Source: Ancylobacter pratisalsi
GTDB lineage: Bacteria > Pseudomonadota > Alphaproteobacteria > Rhizobiales > Xanthobacteraceae
Length of the DNA: 64,000 bases
Direction: 5' to 3'
Assembly: GCF_010669125.1 (NCBI RefSeq)
Contig: NZ_CP048630.1
Span: 806,001 to 870,000 of the forward strand
Below, piece after piece: positions 15,901-23,889 of this stretch; within the stretch, counting starts at the first letter, position 1; each line of letters starts with the position of its first letter. Below the pieces are notes generated by a model. The model was not told the origin of the DNA, searched no databases, and saw nothing but the letters and a program-made list of their open reading frames with translations. Made by a program: the position numbers and the translations under genes.

Positions 15901-18269
15901 TTGACTCCTAGCCCGACGCCAGATGGCTGAACCGGCAGAACGAGCGAGCGACGAACCGAGCGTCCACCGCCCTCATCGAGCCCGACAAAAATCTCCGCCT
16001 CAAGTGGTCGCGCCGTTGCCGGAAGCGGCGGCAGATTGACCGAAAGCGATGCCTTCCCCGCTGCGTCCGTCACCTGGGCGTCCGGAACGGGCTGGCGCAC
16101 CGTCGTGAAGCCGTCGTCCGGCCGACCGAACTGCCAGCCCGGCAGACCTGGCCGACCCGACGCCACGCGGACTTCGACCTCCCCTTCGATGTCGAGACCT
16201 GAAGCAGGAGGGCCGAACAGCCACCGCCCCTGCGCTTCCACATTCACCGTCGCATGCGGCACGATGACGGCAGCGGCCGTGAAAAGCTCCAGCGCCAGCC
16301 GCTCGGGCACGTAGTCTTCCAGCAGGAAAGTGGTGGCACCGACGGGAGTGCCGCGCGGATCGACATAGGCCTCGACGCGCCAGGTGCCGGTCATGGCACC
16401 GCTCATGAGATCAAACGCAACCGCACGCCCGCCCGCGCCTTCATCCTGCGCCAGCACGCGGTTGTCCTCGACACCGTCGGGCCGCTTCAGGATGAGTGTG
16501 AGCGGCACACCGGTGACGGCATCGACCTGTGGATTGCGCAGCAGCGCGGTGACATGCACGCTTTCGCCGGAGCGATACACCCCCCTCTCGGTGGTGAGGA
16601 AAGCGTCCATGCGCGAGGGCGCCGCGCGGCCGCCGACGCCGCGATCGGTGAGGTCGAACGCCTGATCCTCCAGCGAAAGGAAGGCGTAGTCGCCCGCCTT
16701 CGCCTGCGCCACGATGACGGCAGGCGCGAGCCCGTCGGTTCCGCGCATCAACCCGGCGTCGAAGGTTGCCGCGCCCGAGATATCGGTGGCTGCGGTCGCA
16801 AGGACTTCGTTTGACTTCGCAAGCAGGCGCAGCGCGACGCCTTCCAGCGGCTGGGCGGTGCCGAGCGAGCGCACCAGCACGGTGAGTCCGGTATTGCCGG
16901 ATAGCGCGGTGAGCCCGAGATCGGACACGACGAACCACTGGGTCGAGCGTGTGTTCCAGTCGTCATTGGGATCAAGCGCATCACCCGCCGGCCGAGCGGC
17001 CAGCACATAGACGCCGGGCGCCAGCGAGCCGACGGCCTCGTCCACAGGAAAGGACGTGGTCACATCCTCGTTCAGGGGCGAAGGCGTCTCCAGCTCGCCC
17101 TTGAAGACCTGTTCGGCCAGACCGTTCTTCAGCTTTTCGAGATCGTAGGCATTGAGATCGCGACGAAAATCGCCGTCGATGGCGGTGGGAATCAGGCTTC
17201 GATCACCGATCCGGTAGAGCTCAACGCCGACGCGCGACGTGTTGACCGACACGACTGGAATGCCGCGCGGGCCGGTGCTCGGCAAAACATAATTGCGTCC
17301 GGTGAAGCGCACACCCGGCTTGCGGTCGCGGACATAGATGGTGAGTTCGGTCCCCTGCTGAAGCGTTTCTTCCGGGATCGACGAAGGCACCCCCTCGCGC
17401 AGGCGGACCTGATAGCTCTCACCGTGTTTCAGTCCCTCGACGCAAAGCTGGCTCTCATCGGCGCTGACAGCTGGCTTCTCAACCGGCCCGTTTGGACCCG
17501 AGAGCGCGACGAAGGCGGAGAAATCGATACCACCCTTGGCGAGCGGCTCGGAGAACTGCACGCAGATCCTCGGATTCGCGGCGTCCGAATCGACGCTGTA
17601 ATCGAGGATACGAAAGCCCCGCTCGGCTCTCAGCTTGTCATAGAACGCCCGCTCGCTGGGCACGTCCACATAGACGAGCGCCTGCGCAAATGTGTCGAGC
17701 GATGCGCGCCACAAGGAGCGCTCATCATAGGCATGGGCGATCGCGAAAAGCGCAAGCGCCTGCTGCTGGCGCGTGGTGGCATGGCGATAGGCGAGGAAAG
17801 CCGCGGCCTGGGCGCGATCGAGAAAGGTATCCTGGCTCTCGTTCTGATCCGGCTTGATGCGCGCCAGCGAGCGTGACAGCTGCATCCACAGTGCGGAATC
17901 GCTGCCCGCGAGATGGGCGAGCTTGCCATAGATGTCGGCGGCCCGGCGGGCGTCGCCCGCACCGAGCGCCGCATCGGCTTCCTTGCGCATTTGCGTCGCG
18001 GGCTTGGCCAGAGGCGCACGGTCGCGAGCCAGCAGCGCCTGCAGGCGGCGGGCGGATTCGACGAGGTCCTCGCGTGAATACGTGCTGGGCAGCGCGGCTT
18101 CCGCCGCCGCAGGTGCCGGCTTGGTGACCTGGCTTACGGACGGCGTCGGTTTTGCCGGAGGCTTGGGCGGCGTCTGGCCCAGAGCCGGAGAAATCAGGAA
18201 AGCACCGAGCAGGAGCGGAACGACGAATACGCGCCTGATCCCCTCTTGAGCCGAAGACAACGCGAACAT
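12939..18269 (-). CDS. Alpha-2-macroglobulin family periplasmic protease trap
   Basis: Very large secreted protein, 1776 residues, like E. coli YfhM. It has an N-terminal signal sequence (hydrophobic core about 13-30), a low-complexity Pro/Ala linker, then macroglobulin-like beta domains and a C-terminal alpha-toroid thioester domain. The thioester motif is intact: YPFACSEQ with Cys1326 and Gln1329, which would form the internal Cys-Gln bond that captures proteases covalently. DRGVGGRAAPSRMDAFLTTERGVYRSGE is a typical YfhM-like MG segment. Lacking a Cys right after the signal sequence, it appears soluble or signal-anchored rather than a lipoprotein. It forms a GTGA-overlapping pair with pbpC. 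Probable role: periplasmic defence against host or competitor proteases. Confidence 0.93.
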   Translation of the reverse strand: MFALSSAQEGIRRVFVVPLLLGAFLISPALGQTPPKPPAKPTPSVSQVTKPAPAAAEAALPSTYSREDLVESARRLQALLARDRAPLAKPATQMRKEADAALGAGDARRAADIYGKLAHLAGSDSALWMQLSRSLARIKPDQNESQDTFLDRAQAAAFLAYRHATTRQQQALALFAIAHAYDERSLWRASLDTFAQALVYVDVPSERAFYDKLRAERGFRILDYSVDSDAANPRICVQFSEPLAKGGIDFSAFVALSGPNGPVEKPAVSADESQLCVEGLKHGESYQVRLREGVPSSIPEETLQQGTELTIYVRDRKPGVRFTGRNYVLPSTGPRGIPVVSVNTSRVGVELYRIGDRSLIPTAIDGDFRRDLNAYDLEKLKNGLAEQVFKGELETPSPLNEDVTTSFPVDEAVGSLAPGVYVLAARPAGDALDPNDDWNTRSTQWFVVSDLGLTALSGNTGLTVLVRSLGTAQPLEGVALRLLAKSNEVLATAATDISGAATFDAGLMRGTDGLAPAVIVAQAKAGDYAFLSLEDQAFDLTDRGVGGRAAPSRMDAFLTTERGVYRSGESVHVTALLRNPQVDAVTGVPLTLILKRPDGVEDNRVLAQDEGAGGRAVAFDLMSGAMTGTWRVEAYVDPRGTPVGATTFLLEDYVPERLALELFTAAAVIVPHATVNVEAQGRWLFGPPASGLDIEGEVEVRVASGRPGLPGWQFGRPDDGFTTVRQPVPDAQVTDAAGKASLSVNLPPLPATARPLEAEIFVGLDEGGGRSVRRSLVLPVQPSGVGLGVKPLFGADGPGENASAGFEIQAYDASGTPVAQQGTTWALYRVETRYQWYRVGSSWDFEPIQATRKVADGTLDLAVDAPSRLDLPVEWGRYRLEVSDGQLSTVVAFQAGWGGGATADAPDRLEVGLDKEQYAAGETLKVNLTSRYAGSATVMIVGDGVLASKTLDVAAGDSSVDFVVAPEWGPGAYALAFLHRPLDVAAGRNPGRAIGLAWFGVDRAARVLEVTLDAPDRVRPETTLSVPVTVAGSGRGSEAFVTVALVDVGILNLTGFKTPDPDGFYLGQRALGTEIRDFYGQLIDGMLGARGRLRSGGDAMGGALQAEPPTQPPLALFSGLVKLDADGKGMIDFAVPAFDGTGRLMAVAWSGAAVGHAEADVTIRDPVVITATLPRFLANGDRSTLHLAITNVDGEAGDYALDIVTDGPVSVASSPHTVPLEKEGRQAFSLPLDGTGLGEAMLSVRLSGPGGLAIARDYRLKVRPAYPAISRRSVQTVEPGASITLSRDLVADLVPGTGGVTVFAGGDPALDVPALLGALDRYPFACSEQLTSQAMPLLYLSDFGGPARFRLTHDPAETIRNAIARLVARQGSDGSFGLWQAGGYDLWLDAYVTDFLTRARERGYQVPDQPFTMALDRLRNAIAYASDGATENGAAYAIYVLARNGRAPLGDLRYVADAKLDAVESPFARGQIGAALAMLGDKGRAERVFGAALELLPDASQTLVSGRQDFGSILRDAAGVATLASEAGFTGAARTARARIATAFVDAGPTSTQEDAWLLLAARAAREGRGIVLDIDGVAHTGVYERALTPEELEAGPITLTNRGTASLDVAVSINGSPETPEPAAASGFALSRSYYTLDGVPADPARVAQNTRLVVVLEAQEDEAAQSHVLLVDYLPAGFEIDNPALAAGSDVGAFAWLGETTEAAHAEFRDAFFAAAFDRTQGSNEPELLRVAYVVRAVSPGRYSHPPAIVEDMYRPGRFARTAAGETEVTGPAR

Positions 18270-18538
18270 GGCACTACCCCGTTTCCGCCCGGACGGTACC
18301 CCAACGATAGGACGGATTCCGCCGCGCGGCCATCCGCGTTCCCATGCTCTTACCAGACCCGGACCTTTGCGCGGATGTCACACAGCCGAGGATTGCCGCT
18401 TACGCGCCATTGAATAGGCGTGCGCGCTTCGCTATACGGGCCGTCATCCAACAGGAGGCGTGCCACCGCACGAAGCGGCTTGGCGCGCGCTCCTTATCAA
18501 CCGTGGCCGGACGCGGCCGCCGAGACCAGAGGCATTCC

Positions 18539-18820
18539 ATGTCGACCACGTTCGAGACCGTTGCCAACATCATCGCCGAGACGTGCGACATCCCGCGCGA
18601 AAACATCACGCCGGAAAGCCACGCCATCGACGATCTCGGCATCGATAGCCTCGACTTCCTGGACATTGCGTTCGCCATCGACAAGGCGTTCGGCATCAAG
18701 CTCCCGCTGGAAAGCTGGACTCAGGAAGTCAATGAGGGCAAGGCCACGACCGAGCAGTACTTCGTGCTCAAGAATCTGTGCGCCCGTATCGACGAGCTGA
18801 TTGCTGCCAAGACGGCCTGA
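18539..18820 (+). CDS. acpXL: Specialised acyl carrier protein AcpXL
   Basis: AcpXL, 93 residues, carries the growing very-long-chain fatty acid (such as 27-hydroxyoctacosanoate in rhizobia) destined for lipid A. The phosphopantetheine site is Ser37 in [12 protein letters not shown]. The sequence is AcpXL-like throughout, notably the C-terminal half [25 protein letters not shown], which ordinary AcpP lacks. ATG 18539 is chosen because AcpXL homology starts there. It opens the operon acpXL-fabZXL-fabF2XL-fabF1XL-SDR-fabXL-lpxXL. The 269-bp gap to the divergent macroglobulin gene should hold the promoter. Confidence 0.95.
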   Translation: MSTTFETVANIIAETCDIPRENITPESHAIDDLGIDSLDFLDIAFAIDKAFGIKLPLESWTQEVNEGKATTEQYFVLKNLCARIDELIAAKTA

Positions 18821-18855
18821 CGGGCCAGCACAGCGAGGGTGAAGCAGGACGGCTC

Positions 18856-19371
18856 ATGCGGCTCGAATATTTTCAGATGGTCGATAAGGTGCTGGCGCTC
18901 GATCTTGAGGCCCGCACACTGAAGACGGCCAATATCGTGCCGGATCATAGCCCGATCTTCGAGGGTCATTTTCCTGGCCATCCGTTGCTGCCTGGCGTCC
19001 TGCTGTTCGAGATCATGGCGCAGACCTGCGGCATGCTTCTGCTCCGCTTTCACAATTACGACCGAATGGCGTTCCTCGCCTCGGTCGACAAGGGCAAGCT
19101 GCGCACCTTCGTCACCCCGGGGCAAACCATCGAGGTTCACGCCGAGATGGTTCATGACGGTTCCGGCTACGCGCGGTTGAAGGCCAACGGCAAGGTCGAC
19201 GGAAAGCTGGTCTGCAACGCCGAAGTGACGTTGAAGACGATGCCCTTCCCGGCGCCGGAGCTGCGAGGCTATCTGCTGCAAACCGCCGAGCGTATCGGCA
19301 TGCCCATGGGTGACCAGGTCGACCTCGGCTCCACTGCCCCGGCAAGCGCAGGAAAACTTACGAATGTCTGA
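18856..19371 (+). CDS. fabZXL: 3-hydroxyacyl-ACP dehydratase of very-long-chain fatty acid synthesis
   Basis: FabZ-type hot-dog dehydratase, 171 residues, expected to remove water from 3-hydroxyacyl-AcpXL during elongation to C28-type chains. Active-site segment HSPIFEGHFPGHPLLPGVLLFEIMAQ: His38 (or His42) in GHFPGHP and Glu52 in FEIMAQ correspond to the FabZ/FabA catalytic pair. It lies 35 nt after acpXL and overlaps the next gene by 8 nt. The C-terminal ~25 residues (PMGDQVDLGSTAPASAG) extend beyond the usual FabZ end. Confidence 0.92.
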   Translation: MRLEYFQMVDKVLALDLEARTLKTANIVPDHSPIFEGHFPGHPLLPGVLLFEIMAQTCGMLLLRFHNYDRMAFLASVDKGKLRTFVTPGQTIEVHAEMVHDGSGYARLKANGKVDGKLVCNAEVTLKTMPFPAPELRGYLLQTAERIGMPMGDQVDLGSTAPASAGKLTNV

Positions 19372-20548
19372 CCGCCGCGAGGTGTGGATCACCGGCATCG
19401 GGCTTGTCTCGTCGCTCGGTGAAGGACTCGAAGCCCATTGGTCGGCGCTGAATGATGGTTCGCGCCCGGTCATCGACGAAACCAGCTATGCTCCTTACGT
19501 TGTGCACCCGCTGTCGAAGATCAATTTCGACCAGCAGATCCCCAAGAAGGGCGATCAGCGACAGATGGAGCCGTGGCAGCGCATAGGCACCTATGCGGCC
19601 GGTCTGGCGCTGGATTCGGCGGGACTGAAGGGCAACAAGGACATTCTCGGCGCCACCGACATGGTGGTTGCGGCCGGTGGTGGCGAACGAGATCAGGCGG
19701 TCGACGGGGCCATTCTCACCGAGATCGAGAAGCAGGCGGATCCGGACGTATTCCTCAACGAGCAGCTCAGCTCGAACCTGCGCCCGACACTGTTCCTCGC
19801 CCAACTTTCCAACCTGCTCGCTGGCAACATCTCCATCGTCCACGGAGTCACCGGCTCCTCGCGCACTTTCATGGGCGAGGAAAGCTCTGGCACCGACGCG
19901 GTTCGCATCGGCTGGTCACGCATTGCCGCCGGCACGAGCGAGATCGCCCTGGTGGGTGGCGCGTACAATGCTGAGCGGCGCGACATGCTGCTTCTGTTCG
20001 CGCTGAAGCGGCTCGCCATGCATGCGCCGTGGGCGCCCGTTTTGGCCGAACCCAAGGGCGTGCCGACCGGTTCGGCGGGCGCGTTCCTCGTGCTGGAATC
20101 ACCTGAACATGCGACCGCGCGGGGGGCGAAGCCGATCGCCAAGCTCTCGGGTGTCTGGTCCGACCGCGCAAAGCGCGGCGAACCGGGCGCAGTCGAGAAG
20201 GTGCTCGGTGATCTGATCGATGCCGCCAAGGCCGGCAGCGACGGCGAAACCGCCATACTGTCCGCAGCCTCCGGTGCACCCGACGCGACCGCCGCAGAGA
20301 CAGCCGTACTCGAAAAATCGGGACTTCCGGTGCGCTCGGTCACCGACCGTGTCGGCCACGGGCTGGAAGCGCAGATGCCGGTGGCGCTTGCGTTTGCCGC
20401 TCTTGCGGTTTCCGAAGGGCGGCTTTTCGCTCCTCTGGCCGATGAGCCGCTGGAAATACCTTTCAACGGTCCTCTTTCCCGTGCCATCGTCACCGCTGTG
20501 GGGCATTGGCGTGGGGAAGGAGTCGCTCTGGTCGAGCGCGCAGACTGA
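19364..20548 (+). CDS. fabF2XL: Cysteine-free ketosynthase-like protein FabF2XL
   Basis: Beta-ketoacyl-ACP synthase homologue, 394 residues, in the position of fabF2XL. The N-terminal REVWITGIGLVSSLGEGLEAHW is thiolase/KAS-like, but where a working KAS has the nucleophile (xTACxSG) this protein reads IVHGVTGSSRTFMG. I find no cysteine anywhere in it. The first catalytic histidine block (NAHGTST in KAS) is replaced by SAASGAPD; only the second, RVGHGLEA, remains. By analogy with chain-length factors of type II polyketide synthases, it may be a non-condensing partner of FabF1XL. It overlaps fabZXL by 8 nt. Confidence 0.9.
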   Translation: MSDRREVWITGIGLVSSLGEGLEAHWSALNDGSRPVIDETSYAPYVVHPLSKINFDQQIPKKGDQRQMEPWQRIGTYAAGLALDSAGLKGNKDILGATDMVVAAGGGERDQAVDGAILTEIEKQADPDVFLNEQLSSNLRPTLFLAQLSNLLAGNISIVHGVTGSSRTFMGEESSGTDAVRIGWSRIAAGTSEIALVGGAYNAERRDMLLLFALKRLAMHAPWAPVLAEPKGVPTGSAGAFLVLESPEHATARGAKPIAKLSGVWSDRAKRGEPGAVEKVLGDLIDAAKAGSDGETAILSAASGAPDATAAETAVLEKSGLPVRSVTDRVGHGLEAQMPVALAFAALAVSEGRLFAPLADEPLEIPFNGPLSRAIVTAVGHWRGEGVALVERAD

Positions 20549-20587
20549 CCCCATATGCGGAAGCGCATCGCTTCTGAGGAGCAGATT

Positions 20588-21868
20588 ATGGCTTCCTATA
20601 CCGACAAGGCCGGCCGGCCGATCGTCGTTGTCACCGGCATGGGCATGGTGACCTCACTCGGCCAGGGTAAGACAGACAACTGGGCGAAGTTGACCGCCGG
20701 CAAGTCGGGCATTCACCGCATTACGCGGTTCCCGGTCGACGCCATGCGCACCACGATCGCGGGCACGGTCGACTTCCTTCCCGACAGCGGGCGCACCGCG
20801 CCGGACCTGTCGGAAGAACTGGCCTCGCTCGCGGCGGAAGAAGCCATTTCCGAATCGGGGATCGGCTCAAAGGGCAACTTCCCCGGACCGCTGTTCTGCG
20901 CTGTGCCGCCGATCGAGCTGGAATGGCCGCAGCGCCGCATTCTCGCGCAAGAGTCTGTCGCCAACGGTCCGATCACTTATGATGATCTGCTGCGCGCGGC
21001 AGAAAGCCACGGCCATGATGCCTGGCACGAACGCTTCCTCTATGGCTCGATCGCCGACCATCTTGCCGACCGTTTCGGCACGCGCGGCCAGCCGATCTCT
21101 CTCTCCACCGCCTGCGCCTCGGGCAACACCTCGATCCAGCTCGGCGTCGAGGCTATCCGGCGCGGCGACTGCGACGCGGCGCTCTCTATCGCCACCGATG
21201 GCTCGGTGACAGCTGAGGCTCTTATCCGATTTTCGCTGCTCTCGGCGCTGTCGACCAACAACGAGAATCCCGAGGCTGCCTCCCGGCCCTTCTCCAAGAA
21301 CCGCGACGGTTTCATCATAGCCGAAGGTGCTGGCGCGCTGGTTCTGGAAAGCCTGGAACACGCAATGGCGCGCGGGGCGGAGATCCTCGGTGTGCTGGAA
21401 GGCTGCGGCGAGATGGCAGACAGCTTCCACCGCACCCGTTCTTCACCGGACGCCAAGCCGGTCATCGGCTGCATGCGCTCGGCACTTGCCGACGCCGGCG
21501 TGAGCGCGGACGATATCGACTACATCAATGCCCACGGCACTTCGACGCCTGAGAACGACCGCATGGAGTTCACCGGGATGAGCGTTGTGTTCGGCGAGCG
21601 GCTTCCCAGCATTCCGCTTTCCTCGAACAAGTCGATGATCGGCCACACTCTGACGGCGGCCGGCGCGATCGAGGCGGTGTTCTCGCTGCTGACGATCCGC
21701 AATGGACGCATTCCGCCGACCATCAACTACGAGATTCCGGACCCGGCCATACCCCTCGACGTGGTTCCGAATGTGGCCCGCGACGCGCAGGTCAATCGGG
21801 TCATGTCGAACTCCTTCGGCTTCGGTGGGCAGAACGTGGCGCTCGTGCTGACCGCCGAGCCGAACTGA
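20588..21868 (+). CDS. fabF1XL: Beta-ketoacyl-ACP synthase FabF1XL
   Basis: KAS II-type condensing enzyme, 426 residues, with the complete Cys-His-His set: Cys176 in SLSTACASGN, His316 in YINAHGTST and His353 in NKSMIGHTLTAAG. It should elongate acyl-AcpXL with malonyl units. ATG 20588 follows a good GAGGAG site 7 nt upstream; the frame is open 11 codons further. It sits 39 nt after the Cys-less FabF2XL, and the pair may act as a heterodimer. Confidence 0.94.
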   Translation: MASYTDKAGRPIVVVTGMGMVTSLGQGKTDNWAKLTAGKSGIHRITRFPVDAMRTTIAGTVDFLPDSGRTAPDLSEELASLAAEEAISESGIGSKGNFPGPLFCAVPPIELEWPQRRILAQESVANGPITYDDLLRAAESHGHDAWHERFLYGSIADHLADRFGTRGQPISLSTACASGNTSIQLGVEAIRRGDCDAALSIATDGSVTAEALIRFSLLSALSTNNENPEAASRPFSKNRDGFIIAEGAGALVLESLEHAMARGAEILGVLEGCGEMADSFHRTRSSPDAKPVIGCMRSALADAGVSADDIDYINAHGTSTPENDRMEFTGMSVVFGERLPSIPLSSNKSMIGHTLTAAGAIEAVFSLLTIRNGRIPPTINYEIPDPAIPLDVVPNVARDAQVNRVMSNSFGFGGQNVALVLTAEPN

Positions 21869-21879
21869 AGCCGGCAGGT

Positions 21880-21904
21880 CCCGCTCTTCTTTAGGAGGAG
21901 CGGG
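21880..21904 (+). terminator. Hairpin after fabF1XL (possible attenuator)
   Basis: CCCGCTCTTC pairs with GAGGAGCGGG around a TTTAG loop, ten pairs including one G-T. It begins 12 nt after the fabF1XL stop. No T run follows, only CTCTTT some bases on, so full termination is doubtful. It may reduce read-through into the SDR, fabXL and lpxXL genes or protect the upstream message. Confidence 0.35.
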
Positions 21905-21994
21905 GGTACTCTTTCGCCGGATCCGCGCCATTCCTCACAGGCCTCCGAGGCCGTCCTCTCCTTGTCGAGAGAAGAAGCACACCGAGGCATGCCC

Positions 21995-22750
21995 ATGACC
22001 ACTCCTCGCGTTCTCGTCACCGGCGGCGGGCGGGGCGTTGGTGCGGCCGTGGTGCGCGCACTGGCGCTGAACGGATTCGCCGTGGTGTTCACCGTGCGCA
22101 CGGCATTAGCCGAAGCGCAGACGTTGATTGGCTCCATCAAGGCGGAGTGTCCCGAGGCCGAGTTGGAAGCGCGCCCGCTTGATCTTGCGGACAAGCGGGC
22201 CGTCGAAGTCTTTGCCGCGCAGATCGCGGAAGAGCCTGCCTATTTCGGCTTCGTGCACAATGCCGGCATGAGCTACGACACGCTCGCGGCCCTGGTCGAC
22301 CAGACCAAGGCTGAGGAGCTCATGCAGGTAAACTACTGGTCGTTTGTGAAGCTGGTCGGCGCGCTGGTGCGCCCGATGACGCGGGCGCGGACGGGACGGA
22401 TCATCGCCGTCGGTTCGATTGCTGCGGACGTCGCCAACGCCGGCAACGCCATTTATGCCGGCTCCAAGGCGGCATTGGCCGGCTATTGCCGCACGCTCGC
22501 CATTGAGAGCGCGCGACGCGGCGTGAGCGTGAATGTCGTCGCACCGGGCTTCGTGGACACCGCCATGCTGACGCCCTATGCCGCCTACCGCGCCAATGTC
22601 GAGAAGCAGATCCCCGCTGGACGCTTCGCCGCACCTGAGGATGTGGGGGCTTTGGTGGGCTTCCTGATGTCGCCGGGCGCTGCCTATATCACCGGAACGA
22701 CAATTCCTGTCGATGGTGGCCTTACCGCCGCACTAGCCATCCAGCGCTGA
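21995..22750 (+). CDS. FabG-like short-chain dehydrogenase in the lipid A fatty acid operon
   Basis: Classical SDR, 251 residues. Cofactor loop TGGGRGVG (about 9-16), NAG at 89-91 and catalytic Ser141, Tyr154 and Lys158 (YAGSK) are all present. The C-terminus YITGTTIPVDGGLTAALAIQ is FabG-like. Start ATG 21995 has GAGG 7 nt upstream; an ATG two codons earlier would sit only 1 nt from it. The probable role is 3-oxoacyl-AcpXL reduction, which the pathway needs. Placement between fabF1XL and fabXL supports this. Confident as an SDR, less so for substrate. Confidence 0.85.
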   Translation: MTTPRVLVTGGGRGVGAAVVRALALNGFAVVFTVRTALAEAQTLIGSIKAECPEAELEARPLDLADKRAVEVFAAQIAEEPAYFGFVHNAGMSYDTLAALVDQTKAEELMQVNYWSFVKLVGALVRPMTRARTGRIIAVGSIAADVANAGNAIYAGSKAALAGYCRTLAIESARRGVSVNVVAPGFVDTAMLTPYAAYRANVEKQIPAGRFAAPEDVGALVGFLMSPGAAYITGTTIPVDGGLTAALAIQR

Positions 22751-22858
22751 TTTCGATATCCACCCACGTTCTTTCGTGAGCGAGCTCGCCTGACCTCTTC
22801 AACCTGCATCGTCGGGAATGAGGCGCGGCCTTGCCGCTCGCGCCCATCGGAGTTTGTC

Positions 22859-23881
22859 ATGCGCGCGCTTCAGCTGGTCTCAGACCGTGAATTGATCCTT
22901 GCCGACCTTCCCGCACCGGACGCACCCGCGCCGGGCGAGGTGCAGGTCAGCGTCAAGGCGCTCGCGCTCAACCACATTGATGTGTGGGGCTGGCGCGGCA
23001 TGGCGTTCGCTAAGCGCAAGATGCCGCTCGTGGTCGGTGCCGAGGCGGTTGGTGAGGTGGTCGCCGTCGGCGAGGGCGTGACCCGCTTCAAGCCGGGTGC
23101 CAAGGTCGCGATGTACGGCGCGCTCACCTGTGGCCAGTGCCGCATGTGCAAGCAGGGGCGCGACAATCTCTGCGAGGAGGTTGCCGGCGTCATGGGTTTC
23201 CATGTCGACGGCTTCGCCCGCGAGACGCTCAATATCAGCCAACGGCTTTGCATTCCCATTCCGGACGGCATTTCCTGGGTCGACGCGGCCTGCGCCCCGG
23301 TCACCTTCTCCACCGTCGAGCACATGCTGTTCGACAATGCCAAGCTGGAACCGGGCGAGACGGTGCTGGTCCACGCGGCCGGCTCGGGAATCGGTACGGT
23401 CGCGATCCGCATGGCCAAGGAGATCGGCTGCACGGTCATCACAACCGCCGGCGATGACGAGAAATGCGCCAAGGCGCTGGCGCTCGGCGCCGATCACGTC
23501 ATCAACTACAAGACCGACCGTTTCGAGCACGAAGTGCGCAAGATCACCAAGAAGAAGGGTGTCGACGTCGTGTTCGAGCATGTCGGGGCCGAAACCTGGA
23601 ACGGCTCGCTGCTGTCGATGCGCCCCGGCGGGCGGCTCGTCACCTGTGGTTCGACGTCGGGCGTATCGGTGAACATGAACCTGATGCAGCTCTTCCAGCG
23701 TCAGTACCGCATCATCGGTTCTTTCGGCGCGCCGATGCGTGCGATCGCGGATGGGCTGAAGCGGATGGCGCGCGGCGTGTTGCCGGTGATCGATTCCGAG
23801 TTTGAACTGGAAGACTTCGGCAAGGGGCTGGAGCGGCTGGAAACCCGCCGCGTCTTCGGCAAGGTCGTAATCCGTTTCTGA
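22859..23881 (+). CDS. fabXL: Medium-chain dehydrogenase/reductase of the lipid A fatty acid operon
   Basis: Zinc-binding alcohol dehydrogenase-like protein, 340 residues, in the position called fabXL/adhXL in rhizobial acpXL clusters. The structural zinc ligands Cys91, Cys94, Cys97 and Cys105 are intact. The usual catalytic-zinc positions are altered (ALNHIDVW and VGAEAVG instead of a Cys and GHE), as in quinone-oxidoreductase-like members, so it may act as a zinc-independent enoyl reductase. The NAD(P) loop is HAAGSGIGTVAIRMAKEIG. The gene follows the SDR by 108 nt and precedes lpxXL by 8 nt. Confidence 0.88.
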   Translation: MRALQLVSDRELILADLPAPDAPAPGEVQVSVKALALNHIDVWGWRGMAFAKRKMPLVVGAEAVGEVVAVGEGVTRFKPGAKVAMYGALTCGQCRMCKQGRDNLCEEVAGVMGFHVDGFARETLNISQRLCIPIPDGISWVDAACAPVTFSTVEHMLFDNAKLEPGETVLVHAAGSGIGTVAIRMAKEIGCTVITTAGDDEKCAKALALGADHVINYKTDRFEHEVRKITKKKGVDVVFEHVGAETWNGSLLSMRPGGRLVTCGSTSGVSVNMNLMQLFQRQYRIIGSFGAPMRAIADGLKRMARGVLPVIDSEFELEDFGKGLERLETRRVFGKVVIRF

Positions 23882-23889
23882 AAAACCTG

